Assembly (NCBI RefSeq): GCF_013396335.1
Contig: NZ_JABWSY010000009.1
Span: 62,001-126,000, forward strand
DNA length: 64,000 nt
Source of the DNA: Bacillus sp. EB106-08-02-XG196
Lineage (GTDB): Bacteria > Bacillota > Bacilli > Bacillales > Cytobacillaceae
Reading direction: 5' to 3'
The notes under the pieces are model-generated. The model was not told the DNA's origin. It did not search any database and saw only the letters and a list, made by a program, of their open reading frames with translations. Of this stretch, positions 49,615-59,121 are shown piece by piece. The translations under genes and the position numbers were made by a program. How positions within the stretch are numbered: position 1 is the stretch's first letter; every line of letters begins with the position of its first letter.

Positions 49615-52158
49615 TCATGCTGGCTTTGCGGGTAAAAGGATATTGAAAGTTGTTCCTTTATTCGGCTCGCTCTCAACAAAAACTTTTCCCTTGTGATTTT
49701 CAATAATTTTGAAGCTGACCATTAATCCAAGTCCGTTTCCATTTTTCTTTGTTGTATAGAATGGTTCACCGAGTTGTTTTAATTTTTCTTTTGGTATCCC
49801 AACTCCAGTGTCCTGTATAGAAATTTGGACATTGTTATCATGAATCATCGTTTTTACGTGCAGTTCTCCGCCATTTGGCATTGCTTCTATTCCATTTTTA
49901 ATAAAGTTCAAAAACACCTGCTTTAAGCGGTTTTCGTCACAATCAATTTGGATAATTGCATGCGGACAATCAAACGTAAGTTTAACATGCTTCTTTCTTG
50001 CTTCAAATTCTAAAAGCGATACCACATTTTTTATCACTGGAACCACGTTCTTTTCTTCTAATTCCACCATTTTGGGTTTAGCCAAAACCATGAAGTCCTC
50101 CACAATGGTATTGACACGTTCAATTTCATCTAAAATAATATTCATAAATTCCAAGCGCTCAGGATCCTGCTCATCTAATGTTAGAAATTCCGCATATCCC
50201 TTCATAGATGTAAGCGGATTTCGAATTTCATGTGCTACACCCGCAGCTAATTGACCAACGGCTGCAAGCTTATCCTGTCGATGGATTACCTCTTCTGTTT
50301 TCTTACGCTCTGTAATATCATTGCGAATCGCCACATATTGATACGGCTTCCCATTCTCATTTAAGAAAGGGACAATCGTTGTATCTACCCAATAGTAGGT
50401 GCCGTCTTTTGCTTTATTTCTTATTTCACCTTTCCAAACCTTTCCTTCGCCAATCGTTTTCCATAAATCCTTAAAGAATAATTTTGGATGATGCCCTGAG
50501 TTTAAGATAGCATGGTCTTTTCCAAGAATCTCTTCCCGACTATATTTTGAAATCTCACAGAACTTATCATTTACACTTGTAATAATTCCTTTCGCATCTG
50601 TAAAGGCAACAATTGTCGATTGGTCGAGTGCAAAACGAATGTCTGTATTATCCTTAATTGATTCCTTTAAATGCTCTTCAGCTCTTTTCCGATCGGAAAT
50701 GTCGGTACGTATGGCAACATATTGATATGGCTTTCCTTTGTCATTTAAAAATGGAACAATTGTCGTGTCAACCCAATATTGTGTACCATCTTTTGCTCTG
50801 TTACATATTTCGCCCTTCCATACTACTCCTTGACCAATGGTTCTCCAGAGATCTTTGAAGAATTCTTTTTCATGGAAGCCAGAATTTAATATCCTGTGAT
50901 CCTCACCAAGTAATTCCTCCCGGCTATATTTCGATATTTCACAGAATTTATCGTTTACACTTGTAATCTTTCCCTTTTCATCTGTAATGGCAATGATAGA
51001 CGATTGATCAAGCGCGAATGTAATATCCTGAGTTTCCTTTATCGATTCTAAAAGAGCCTGCTCCGCATTCTTTCGATTGGTTATATCAGAACGAATGGCA
51101 ATATATTGAATTGGCTTCCCCTTTTTATCTAAGAAAGGGACAATCGTCGTATCTACCCAATAATAGGAGCCATCCTTTGCCTTATTTCTAATCTCACCTC
51201 TCCATGTCTTCCCCTCTTGAATAGTCCTCCACAAATCCTGAAAAAACTCTTTAGGGTGATATCCTGAATTTAACATACGATGGTTCTTTCCAATAATTTC
51301 TTCCTTTTTATACTTTGAGATTTCCTCAAACTTATCATTCACATAAACAATCGTACCTGTAGGATCTGTAATGGCTACAATTGTCGAAGCATCTAAAGCA
51401 GCTTTGATATCATTTAGATTCGTATCTGTTTCAGCTAGCTGCTTACTAATTAAGGTACTAGAGGCAATTAACCCGCTTATGATTAAAACTGTTACAAATA
51501 ATACCAAATAGATTAAAAAGGTCTCTTCATTAATGATTTCATCCATTGGATTATTGGTTGAAATAATCGTGGAGGCCCTTTTTAAAAGAAAATGCCCTTC
51601 TACAATCGCACTTGAAATAATGAGGGCACTAATTGGTTTTAACCATGTCTGACTTCCTTTTGAGTAGGTTTTAGAAGTAAAAAGAATCCATAAAGAAAAT
51701 AAAAAAGACCCAAATATTAATAGTCCCGAAACTACAAAAATTGGAACATTATATTCAATCGTCAGATTCATCGCATAAATACTTATTATATGAATGGCAA
51801 AAACAGCTATTGTTAAAAATAAACTTCCAAAAAGCAAATGTGTGGAACGAATTTTCTTGCCAAATAAAGGTATAAAGGCCATCCCAGTAAAAGCAATCCC
51901 TATTAGAATGGATAAAATTGTCAAGGGTATTTGGTAACTAGAAAAACGAGTTATATCAGCAGCAATTAAACCGACAAAATTCATGACCCATATTCCCACT
52001 CCCATCGATACAGAGCCGCCAAGATATAAAAGTCTTTTATTATTCTTTGAATTTTTTATTAACGTAAACATATCTAAACTTGTATATGAAGCCATGATGG
52101 TTAACCCTATGGCAATAACTATTAAAAATGGATGAAATTCGCTAGAAACTGTGTCCAT
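49615..52158 (-). CDS. membrane sensor histidine kinase with three PAS domains
   Basis: This 847-residue kinase has seven N-terminal helices (1-230) resembling an MHYT-type sensor but with degenerate motifs (VMNFVG, IHIISIYAMN, EGHFL). Three PAS-PAC units of about 122 residues follow, each starting near FALDQSSIIAITD and ending IRxDITxRK; they are highly similar to each other. The C-terminus has the HisKA H-box GVAHEIRNPLTSMKGYAEF (phosphorylated His), the N-box FLNFIKNGIEAM and the ATP lids DTGVGIP and GNGLGLM. It resembles the KinA/KinE sporulation kinase group. No response regulator is adjacent, consistent with an orphan phosphorelay kinase. Confidence 0.88.
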   Translation of the reverse strand: MDTVSSEFHPFLIVIAIGLTIMASYTSLDMFTLIKNSKNNKRLLYLGGSVSMGVGIWVMNFVGLIAADITRFSSYQIPLTILSILIGIAFTGMAFIPLFGKKIRSTHLLFGSLFLTIAVFAIHIISIYAMNLTIEYNVPIFVVSGLLIFGSFLFSLWILFTSKTYSKGSQTWLKPISALIISSAIVEGHFLLKRASTIISTNNPMDEIINEETFLIYLVLFVTVLIISGLIASSTLISKQLAETDTNLNDIKAALDASTIVAITDPTGTIVYVNDKFEEISKYKKEEIIGKNHRMLNSGYHPKEFFQDLWRTIQEGKTWRGEIRNKAKDGSYYWVDTTIVPFLDKKGKPIQYIAIRSDITNRKNAEQALLESIKETQDITFALDQSSIIAITDEKGKITSVNDKFCEISKYSREELLGEDHRILNSGFHEKEFFKDLWRTIGQGVVWKGEICNRAKDGTQYWVDTTIVPFLNDKGKPYQYVAIRTDISDRKRAEEHLKESIKDNTDIRFALDQSTIVAFTDAKGIITSVNDKFCEISKYSREEILGKDHAILNSGHHPKLFFKDLWKTIGEGKVWKGEIRNKAKDGTYYWVDTTIVPFLNENGKPYQYVAIRNDITERKKTEEVIHRQDKLAAVGQLAAGVAHEIRNPLTSMKGYAEFLTLDEQDPERLEFMNIILDEIERVNTIVEDFMVLAKPKMVELEEKNVVPVIKNVVSLLEFEARKKHVKLTFDCPHAIIQIDCDENRLKQVFLNFIKNGIEAMPNGGELHVKTMIHDNNVQISIQDTGVGIPKEKLKQLGEPFYTTKKNGNGLGLMVSFKIIENHKGKVFVESEPNKGTTFNILLPAKPA

Positions 52159-52463
52159 TTACGGCATTCCCCCTTTGAGCTATTCTCTTTCTACTCTGAT
52201 TGTAATGGAAACAAATACGGGAGGGAAGTGTTTTTGTTCACAAAATTGTCGAATTTACATTATATTAACCAAATAATTTATTTACAACATACATAGCTGG
52301 ACAAAACTTACACAGAATATTGATACAGGATAAATGAATCATTTTTCAAAAAAATTAAATTATTTATCAAAAAGGACTACACAAATTTAATTTTTTTGAT
52401 TATACTGTACTACAACAGGTTGATAATAAATAAACTGTATTAAAAAAGGAGGAGATTTTTAAT
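52159..52463. other. intergenic region between kinase and yhfH genes
   Basis: About 300 AT-rich bases holding the divergent promoters. The last 60 bases (around TGTACTACAACA) are repeated in front of the second yhfH gene. No other gene or RNA recognised. Confidence 0.5.
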
Positions 52464-52598
52464 ATGTTAGTGAATCCAGTTGAATTTTTCCGCACTTTGC
52501 CAAAAAAGGAATGTCCAGAATGCGGGCAGCACATGGAAGAACAAGCAGAAAGCTACTTAATGGAATGTGATCGCTGTTTATCAAAAAGAGAAGAATAG
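52464..52598 (+). CDS. YhfH-family small zinc-ribbon protein, copy 1
   Basis: This 44-residue protein begins MLVNPVEFFRTLPKKECPEC and has two CxxC pairs (CPEC and CDRC) forming a probable zinc ribbon. It belongs to the YhfH family of bacilli, of unknown function. The ATG follows AAGGAGGAG. It is a near-duplicate of the next gene, including the promoter region. Confidence 0.8.
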   Translation: MLVNPVEFFRTLPKKECPECGQHMEEQAESYLMECDRCLSKREE

Positions 52599-52682
52599 AG
52601 GAAACACAAATTTTTTTGAATAAGCTGTACTACAACAAAATAAAGGTTAATAAACTGTAATGAAAAAGGGGAGGTATTTATC

Positions 52683-52817
52683 ATGTTAATTAGTCCAGTT
52701 GAATTTTTCCGCACTCTGCCAAAAAAGGAATGTCCAGAATGTGGGCAGCACATGGAGGAACAAGCAGAAAGCTACTTAATGGAGTGCGACCGCTGTTTAG
52801 CTAATAAAAACGAATAG
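52683..52817 (+). CDS. YhfH-family small zinc-ribbon protein, copy 2
   Basis: These 44 residues differ from copy 1 mainly at positions 3-4 (IS for VN) and in the last residues (ANKNE for SKREE). Both CxxC pairs are kept. The ATG follows AAGGGGAGG. The TGTACTACAACA-containing upstream block is duplicated too, so each gene may have its own promoter. A strong terminator follows. Confidence 0.8.
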   Translation: MLISPVEFFRTLPKKECPECGQHMEEQAESYLMECDRCLANKNE

Positions 52818-52832
52818 AATATAATGCGCATG

Positions 52833-52858
52833 CTCCCCAGAGAATGGGGAGTTTTTTT
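52833..52858 (+). terminator. terminator after the yhfH pair
   Basis: CTCCCC pairs with GGGGAG, followed by seven T. Confidence 0.88.
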
Positions 52859-52924
52859 GTATTCAAAATAAGGAAGGAATAAACACATTTCAGTTAGCAA
52901 AAGCTTAGTAAAGGAGGTGTTTGT

Positions 52925-53095
52925 GTGGCAAAAGAAACTACTTCATCCAAAAAGAAGCAAACATCGATTCAAGGGGGAATCTATCCTTCTCAAAAATATG
53001 TTCCAGGTGATTCTGTAGACGAACATAAGGATATTGAGGATGCAACGATCATGTTGGCTGGTGATGAAATTCGTCAACAAAATGAAAATCTGTAA
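52925..53095 (+). CDS. small 56-residue hydrophilic protein, unknown
   Basis: The GTG start lies after AAAGGAGGTG. The product is MAKETTSSKKKQTSIQGGIY followed by an acidic C-terminal half (DSVDEHKDIEDATIMLAGDE). No cysteine or membrane segment is present. It is 13 bp upstream of the SplA-like gene, so the two are probably cotranscribed. No family is recognised with confidence. Confidence 0.65.
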   Translation: MAKETTSSKKKQTSIQGGIYPSQKYVPGDSVDEHKDIEDATIMLAGDEIRQQNENL

Positions 53096-53108
53096 AAGAG
53101 GAAGGTAA

Positions 53109-53366
53109 ATGGATATGGATATTGTTGATATTGCGAGTGCTAAGCCAGGAGACGAAGTGTTTGTAATCTATCGTAATCCACATGTACCAACTGTTGCTAA
53201 TATACGAGCTGCTGAAATAGTCACCCATCCCAAGGATCCAAATGCACTTGCCTTATTCCTAAACGAAACCTTTCATGTGATTGAAGACGATGACGCTCTT
53301 TTCCCTACCTCTGAATCTGCTCAAAGAGCATACGAGGGACATTTCTTTGATTTTGGCGAAGAATAA
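53109..53366 (+). CDS. SplA-like small protein
   Basis: This 85-residue acidic protein has the pattern KPGDEVFVIYRNPHVPTVANI, then AALFLNETFH-like and SESAQRAYEGHFF segments. I associate this with SplA, the TRAP-like small regulator of spore photoproduct lyase in B. subtilis. splB is not adjacent here, so regulation of that gene is uncertain. The ATG follows GAGGAAGG. Confidence 0.6.
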   Translation: MDMDIVDIASAKPGDEVFVIYRNPHVPTVANIRAAEIVTHPKDPNALALFLNETFHVIEDDDALFPTSESAQRAYEGHFFDFGEE

Positions 53367-53394
53367 AAGACTGTCTTTTATTGACAGTCTTTTT
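53365..53394 (+). terminator. terminator of the SplA-like unit
   Basis: AAAAGACTGTC pairs with GACAGTCTTTT through a 7-base loop and a T-run follows. Confidence 0.85.
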
Positions 53395-53408
53395 GAATAC
53401 TTTCTTCA

Positions 53409-53594
53409 TTATATTTTCGGAAGCTCTCTTATTTCTGTAGCCATTTCATTTCCACACATTGGACAAAGCAAATCGTCTGTCACAAATTCCTTTCTCATCC
53501 AGCCAATACAGGCATTGTCCATGCAAGAATAGATTTCGGTTTCAAGCATAATTACTTCAATTTCTTCATCCTTAGCCCTTTTACCATAAAAAAT
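53409..53594 (-). CDS. YdjO-like cold-inducible zinc-ribbon protein with ATT start
   Basis: This 61-residue protein has cysteines C24, C29, C44 and C47 (CMDNAC and CPMC), the GWMRK core and the ending IRELPKI. It matches the YdjO family of small cold-inducible proteins. The only start compatible with the family N-terminus (FYGKR) and with the GGAGG site, eight bases upstream, is ATT at 53594. The first in-frame ATG would remove 15 residues and lies far from any ribosome site. ATT starts are rare, known best from infC. Confidence 0.75.
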   Translation of the reverse strand: MFYGKRAKDEEIEVIMLETEIYSCMDNACIGWMRKEFVTDDLLCPMCGNEMATEIRELPKI

Positions 53595-53694
53595 GGGAAC
53601 CGCCTCCTTTTTTTATAGTATGTACCAAAAATGTCCTTTTCATTGCTCAAAAACAATCTTTTACCCTAAACAATATAAGGAAGGAATAATTTAA

Positions 53695-53841
53695 ATGAAA
53701 ACTAACGGAAAAAAAGTAACTGTGGTCGGAACGGATATCGAAGAGGTAAAAAGATTAAATAGCCAGTCAGGCTTAAGTTATAACCAAGTGAAACAGCTGC
53801 TCGCTGAAAAATACTCAAATAATAGGCAGCCTTCCAAATAG
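53695..53841 (+). CDS. small 48-residue basic protein, unknown
   Basis: The ATG follows AAGGAAGG. The product (MKTNGKKVTVVGTDIEEVKR, then helical QSGLSYNQVKQLLAEKY) looks like a short beta strand plus two helices. It is probably translated, since its stop codon lies in the loop of a strong terminator, a common compact arrangement here. No family recognised. Confidence 0.65.
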   Translation: MKTNGKKVTVVGTDIEEVKRLNSQSGLSYNQVKQLLAEKYSNNRQPSK

Positions 53842-53856
53842 GAAGGCTGTTTTCTA
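53827..53856 (+). terminator. terminator of the 48-residue gene
   Basis: CAGCCTTCC pairs with GGAAGGCTG through a 5-base loop, followed by TTTTCTAT. Confidence 0.85.
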
Positions 53857-55782
53857 TATATCCGTATAATCAATGATTATTTCATCATCATGCTTTTTTG
53901 AAAGTATTTTACTTTTCTTCCTATTCTCTTTTGATTGAAAGATAATATCAAAATCATAATCATCCGGATAAAGTTCTTTAGCTGCGATATAAAGCTTTAT
54001 TCTTTTGTGGTTTACGGATAATTTTTCACCTTTCACCTGGACCACATAATTTCCTCGTTGATCAGGACCGCTATACACAATCCCGAGCTCATTAGTTGGT
54101 GAAATATTTACATTGTCCCCTTGAATGAATTCAGGAATCTTCTCCTCCGGTATAACGGTCCTTTTTCTATTTTTGTATTTATTTACAATTACCTGTTTTT
54201 CTAATTCCTTCTGTTTCCAGATATCAGTTTCCATCTTGGCATAATTTTTGATTTCTTTATATGTTACTTGATGTGCTCTCTCAATAATTTTCGGATGAAT
54301 CCCGAGTTTTAAAGCAATCGCAAATGCCTGACTTTCCCCTCCTCTTCCTATATTAAGACGGTACGTCGGACTAAGAGTCTCGATATCAAATTCCATTGAT
54401 CCATTAATAAATCCTGGATGTCCTTCAGCAAACTCTTTTATTTCACTATAGTGGGTCGTAGCTAAAAGCATCGCTCCTTTATTAAACAACTGCTCTAAAA
54501 TCGCAGTCGCAAGACCCATACCTTCCCCTGGATCGGTTCCGGATCCAAGTTCATCGAGAAGTACTAAAGTCTGGTCATTTGTATCCTTAAGGATTTCAAT
54601 AATATTTACTATCCGCGAGCTAAACGTACTTAAATTTTCTGTAATATTTTGACCATCACCAATATCCACTAGGATACGCTGAAAGATACTAAGATTACTT
54701 TCTTCTGAAGCAGAGATATGAAGACCGCACTGTACCATGAGAGTCAACAAACCTACAGTTTTAATACTTACTGTTTTTCCACCAGTATTTGGACCAGTTA
54801 TCACGAGTGCACTTTGGCCATCTTTCATTTCTAATGATAACGGAACGGCTTTATCACCGAGGAGAGGGTGCCTTGCCTGAATTAACTTTAGTTCCTGCTC
54901 ATCGTTAACCCTAACCTTGACACCATTAATAGACCGGCTATATTTCGCCTTCGCAAACAAAAAGTCATAATGGACCATCGTTTCGATAGCTAATTTAATT
55001 TGCTGCTCTTTCACTTCTACTAATCCCGTTAAATAAGACAAAACCTTTTGGACTTCGACATCTTCATCTGCAAACAGCCACGTTAATTGTTCTTGATATA
55101 GAGCAATTTCTTCAGGTTCAATAAATAATGTTGAACCTGAAGCAGAGGTATCTAAAACAGCCCCTTTAATTTTATTTCGGTATTCCTTCTTAATAGGAAT
55201 TACATATCTTCCATCTCTTTGGCTGACAACATTCTCTTGTAGATATGTTTTATATTTGTTGGATCGAATCAACTGCATCGTTTTTTCTTTAAGGCGCTCT
55301 TCATGAATGGCAATCTGTTTTCTAATTTTTAATAACTCTTTTGATGCATAATCATCTACCCTTCCATTTCGAATACAGCGAATAATTTCACCCGCAAGCT
55401 CCGGCAATTCCTCAATCACTTCCACATATGAGGTTACTCTTGGTGCATAATATTCTTTATCCTTCATGAACCTGCGCATTTTTCCACAACAATCTAAGAA
55501 ATCATAAAGCTTGGATAATTGGTCGGGACGCAGTGCAGTACCTTTGTTTAATTTAGATAGTATTTGTTCCATACCTCCCAAACCATGGACAGGTACACTC
55601 GAGCTTTTCTTGAGTATTTCGACTCCCTCCGAAACTTCATCCAGCCATGCTTCAATTTGTTTCAAATGTGTAGAAGGTACAAGGTGATAGATTTTTTCTT
55701 TTCCTTCATTTGTTAAAGCAAATTCGGCTATTTTCTCTTTTATTTCCTGTACTTGCAAAACCTTAAATGTATGTGTATTCAA
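53854..55782 (-). CDS. MutS2-like ATPase lacking the Smr domain
   Basis: This 642-residue MutS2-family protein has an N-terminal core and lever region (1-300), Walker A GPNTGGKT at 330-337, Walker B VLLLDELGSGTDPGEG, and the clamp-like GGESQAFAIALKLGIHPKIIERA (quoted in part). A KOW-like segment (FIQGDNVNISPTNELGIVYSG) follows, but the roughly 80-residue Smr nuclease domain of typical MutS2 (about 785 residues) is absent. B. subtilis MutS2 splits collided ribosomes, so a ribosome-linked role is plausible. The start is TTG at 55782, eight bases after GGAGG. Its leader has attenuation-like structure. Confidence 0.82.
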   Translation of the reverse strand: MNTHTFKVLQVQEIKEKIAEFALTNEGKEKIYHLVPSTHLKQIEAWLDEVSEGVEILKKSSSVPVHGLGGMEQILSKLNKGTALRPDQLSKLYDFLDCCGKMRRFMKDKEYYAPRVTSYVEVIEELPELAGEIIRCIRNGRVDDYASKELLKIRKQIAIHEERLKEKTMQLIRSNKYKTYLQENVVSQRDGRYVIPIKKEYRNKIKGAVLDTSASGSTLFIEPEEIALYQEQLTWLFADEDVEVQKVLSYLTGLVEVKEQQIKLAIETMVHYDFLFAKAKYSRSINGVKVRVNDEQELKLIQARHPLLGDKAVPLSLEMKDGQSALVITGPNTGGKTVSIKTVGLLTLMVQCGLHISASEESNLSIFQRILVDIGDGQNITENLSTFSSRIVNIIEILKDTNDQTLVLLDELGSGTDPGEGMGLATAILEQLFNKGAMLLATTHYSEIKEFAEGHPGFINGSMEFDIETLSPTYRLNIGRGGESQAFAIALKLGIHPKIIERAHQVTYKEIKNYAKMETDIWKQKELEKQVIVNKYKNRKRTVIPEEKIPEFIQGDNVNISPTNELGIVYSGPDQRGNYVVQVKGEKLSVNHKRIKLYIAAKELYPDDYDFDIIFQSKENRKKSKILSKKHDDEIIIDYTDI

Positions 55783-55797
55783 TGTTTTTCCCTCCAA

Positions 55798-55840
55798 AAT
55801 AAAATAAAAATAGCCGCAATGAACAATGTCATTGCGGCTA
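55798..55840 (-). terminator. terminator-like hairpin T2 in the MutS2-like leader
   Basis: TAGCCGCAATG pairs with CATTGCGGCTA (11 bp) and is followed by T-rich sequence that ends at the ribosome site of the gene. Its loop and 3' arm start contain CATTGTTC, complementary to GAACAATG further upstream in the leader. Confidence 0.7.
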
Positions 55841-55844
55841 CGCT

Positions 55845-55872
55845 AAATAAAACGAGTATTTTCTCGTTTTTG
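55845..55872 (-). terminator. terminator-like hairpin T1 in the MutS2-like leader
   Basis: AAAACGAG pairs with CTCGTTTT on the minus strand and TATTTAG follows. It lies just upstream of T2. Confidence 0.6.
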
Positions 55873-55955
55873 TATACAAATTTTATCCACAAAAAACTGT
55901 CTACTTAGAATGTACACAGCAGCATGGAGAAAACTGTATGCTTGGTATGCCCATT

Positions 55956-56064
55956 GTTCTTAACTTCATTCCAAAACGCACTCAAATAGGCCTATATTCA
56001 TTCAGTAAATTGAACAAGGCAAAAATGGAATGATAAATATCCAATTGATGGATTAGTTAAGAAC
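55956..56064 (-). promoter_or_regulatory. long-range paired leader region (or MITE-like inverted repeat)
   Basis: The ends GTTCTTAACT and AGTTAAGAAC pair perfectly over 109 bp; inside, TCATTCC and GGAATGA pair next. On the minus strand the 5' arm overlaps the end of the leader ORF, and the 3' arm includes GAAC that is also part of GAACAATG complementary to T2. It could instead be a small mobile-element remnant. Confidence 0.5.
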
Positions 56065-56076
56065 GACACCTAACAT
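56053..56076 (-). CDS. 7-codon leader peptide ORF (MLGVVLN)
   Basis: The ATG lies eight bases after AGGGAG and 41 bp downstream of the -10 box, so it would be translated first. The last three sense codons overlap one arm of the 109-bp pairing. Short size, good ribosome site and downstream hairpins match leader peptides of ribosome-mediated attenuation systems. Confidence 0.5.
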   Translation of the reverse strand: MLGVVLN

Positions 56077-56116
56077 ACAACATACTCCCTTATTTTGAAA
56101 ATATTAATTCTTTATA

Positions 56117-56145
56117 AGAATATAATAATCCATTAAAATTGTCAA
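56117..56145 (-). promoter_or_regulatory. SigA promoter of the MutS2-like transcript
   Basis: The -35 box TTGACA (56140-56145) and the -10 box TATTCT (56117-56122) are 17 bp apart, reading leftward. This gives a leader of about 330 nt before the MutS2-like start. Confidence 0.75.
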
Positions 56146-56218
56146 AATGATTTGTTCACGAAATATCCACATCTTTTTACAAAAAACTTCTTTATCTTTA
56201 AGATAGGAGGGAGAAGTC

Positions 56219-56818
56219 ATGAAAAAAATCTATCTAATATGTAGTTTAGCAGTGTTTCTATTGATTACAGCTGGAATCTCTTTTTTTCTTATTCGGGATG
56301 CAAGTTCCAAAGTACCTGCTAATATTAGCTTAATTAATCAGAATGGTGAATCTTATAGTTTTGGTGACGATAAAAAACTTAAACTTGTCGAATTTATTTA
56401 CACTAATTGTCCAGATATTTGCCCCACCACTACACAAAAGATGGTGCAATTACAGGGTGATTTAGAAAAAAGCAATGTCTTCGGTAAAGAAATTGAATTT
56501 CTTACCATTACTATCGATCCTTACCGGGACACACCTGAAGTGATACAACAATACATGAATGCTTTTGAAATTCCAAATTCCGATAATTGGATTTTCCTCA
56601 CTGGCGATCAAGAAAATATCAAAGCTGACCAAAAAAAGATTAGAGAAGTGGCAGAATCACTCCAGTTTCAATATAAAGACCCTGGTAACGGTCAATTTGT
56701 TCATACATCGTTTACCTATTTAATCGATGAAAATAATAAATTCATTTCTAAGTTCCCAATGGGAGAAGATTTTGATAAACAAGAAGTCTATAAAGAGATT
56801 ATGGATGAAATTGAATAA
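56219..56818 (+). CDS. SCO1/SenC-family copper chaperone
   Basis: This 199-residue thioredoxin-fold protein has an N-terminal membrane anchor (YLICSLAVFLLITAGISFFL), the copper/redox motif CPDICP and a distant histidine in GQFVHTSFTYLID. SCO proteins deliver copper to the CuA site of heme-copper enzymes; the CuA subunit at 29.3 kb is a possible client. The closest B. subtilis relative is YpmQ. The ATG follows AGGAGGGAG. Confidence 0.9.
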   Translation: MKKIYLICSLAVFLLITAGISFFLIRDASSKVPANISLINQNGESYSFGDDKKLKLVEFIYTNCPDICPTTTQKMVQLQGDLEKSNVFGKEIEFLTITIDPYRDTPEVIQQYMNAFEIPNSDNWIFLTGDQENIKADQKKIREVAESLQFQYKDPGNGQFVHTSFTYLIDENNKFISKFPMGEDFDKQEVYKEIMDEIE

Positions 56819-56824
56819 GAGCAT

Positions 56825-56862
56825 AAAAAAAGCGGTTAGTCCCTTGGATTAATCGCTTTTTA
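56825..56862. terminator. terminator of the SCO gene
   Basis: AAAAAGCGGTTAGTC pairs with GATTAATCGCTTTTT (G-U and one mismatch), T-flanked on both strands. Confidence 0.8.
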
Positions 56863-56870
56863 ATACCTAT

Positions 56871-57005
56871 TTAATTCACGGATGAAGGAAACTTTTTTAT
56901 TTGCTGTAGAGATAATAGGTAGTTGGACTTTGGTTTGGTTAAGCTTGCTTTTATTCCGGCCTGTTTTAACTTGTTAACGAGTTCAGTAAGTTGCTTTTTC
57001 GACAT
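56871..57005 (-). CDS. small 44-residue basic protein, unknown
   Basis: The ATG at 57005 lies five bases after AGGTGAG. The product (MSKKQLTELVNKLKQAGIKA, then SLTKPKSNYLLSLQQIKKF) is basic with two predicted helices. It is convergent with the SCO gene and ends at the shared bidirectional terminator. No family recognised. Confidence 0.65.
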   Translation of the reverse strand: MSKKQLTELVNKLKQAGIKASLTKPKSNYLLSLQQIKKFPSSVN

Positions 57006-57180
57006 ACTTCTCACCTACTTTATTCCTTCAGTACTTCATTACAATAATTCTACAACAAAAATATGAATAAAGTGTGAAAACGACGAAAAAAAATTAGAAA
57101 AATTTTCTGCAATATATTTAAATTTCTTCTAATAAATCCTCTCATTCAACAAAGAATTCGCTCTTCATCCAATTTAATGG

Positions 57181-58847
<1,667 letters not shown>

Positions 58848-58852
58848 TAAGT

Positions 58853-58883
58853 AAAAGCGGGCACCCGATGTGCCCGCTTTTTT
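58853..58883 (+). terminator. terminator of the ABC-F gene
   Basis: AAAAGCGGGCA pairs with TGCCCGCTTTT through a short loop and a T-run follows. Confidence 0.88.
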
Positions 58884-58890
58884 CCCTTTA

Positions 58891-59022
58891 TTAACCCCTC
58901 TTAGTTTTCCTGCGCGATGATGAAGCTTCTCTTGTTCCTGTTTCTGTTGTTGTTGTTCCTTGGCCTTCAACTTGCGGTGACGCCAGGCCAATGGTGGATG
59001 GATCCTTTTTTCGCTTTCCCAT
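58891..59022 (-). CDS. YuzL-like small protein
   Basis: This 43-residue basic protein begins MGKRKKDPSTIGLASPQVEG, followed by a Thr-rich stretch and a basic end. The KKDPSxxGL..VEG pattern fits YuzL-like bacillus proteins of unknown role. The ATG at 59022 follows GAGGAGGTG. A longer overlapping reading in another frame has no ribosome site. Confidence 0.65.
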   Translation of the reverse strand: MGKRKKDPSTIGLASPQVEGQGTTTTETGTREASSSRRKTKRG

Positions 59023-59121
59023 GGTTACACCTCCTCTTTTAGTTTTTGAAGATTATCGTGACTTATACAGAATAATTATGGGGAACTTTGGCATGATAAT
59101 TTACAGGAGGAGGTGTTTTGT

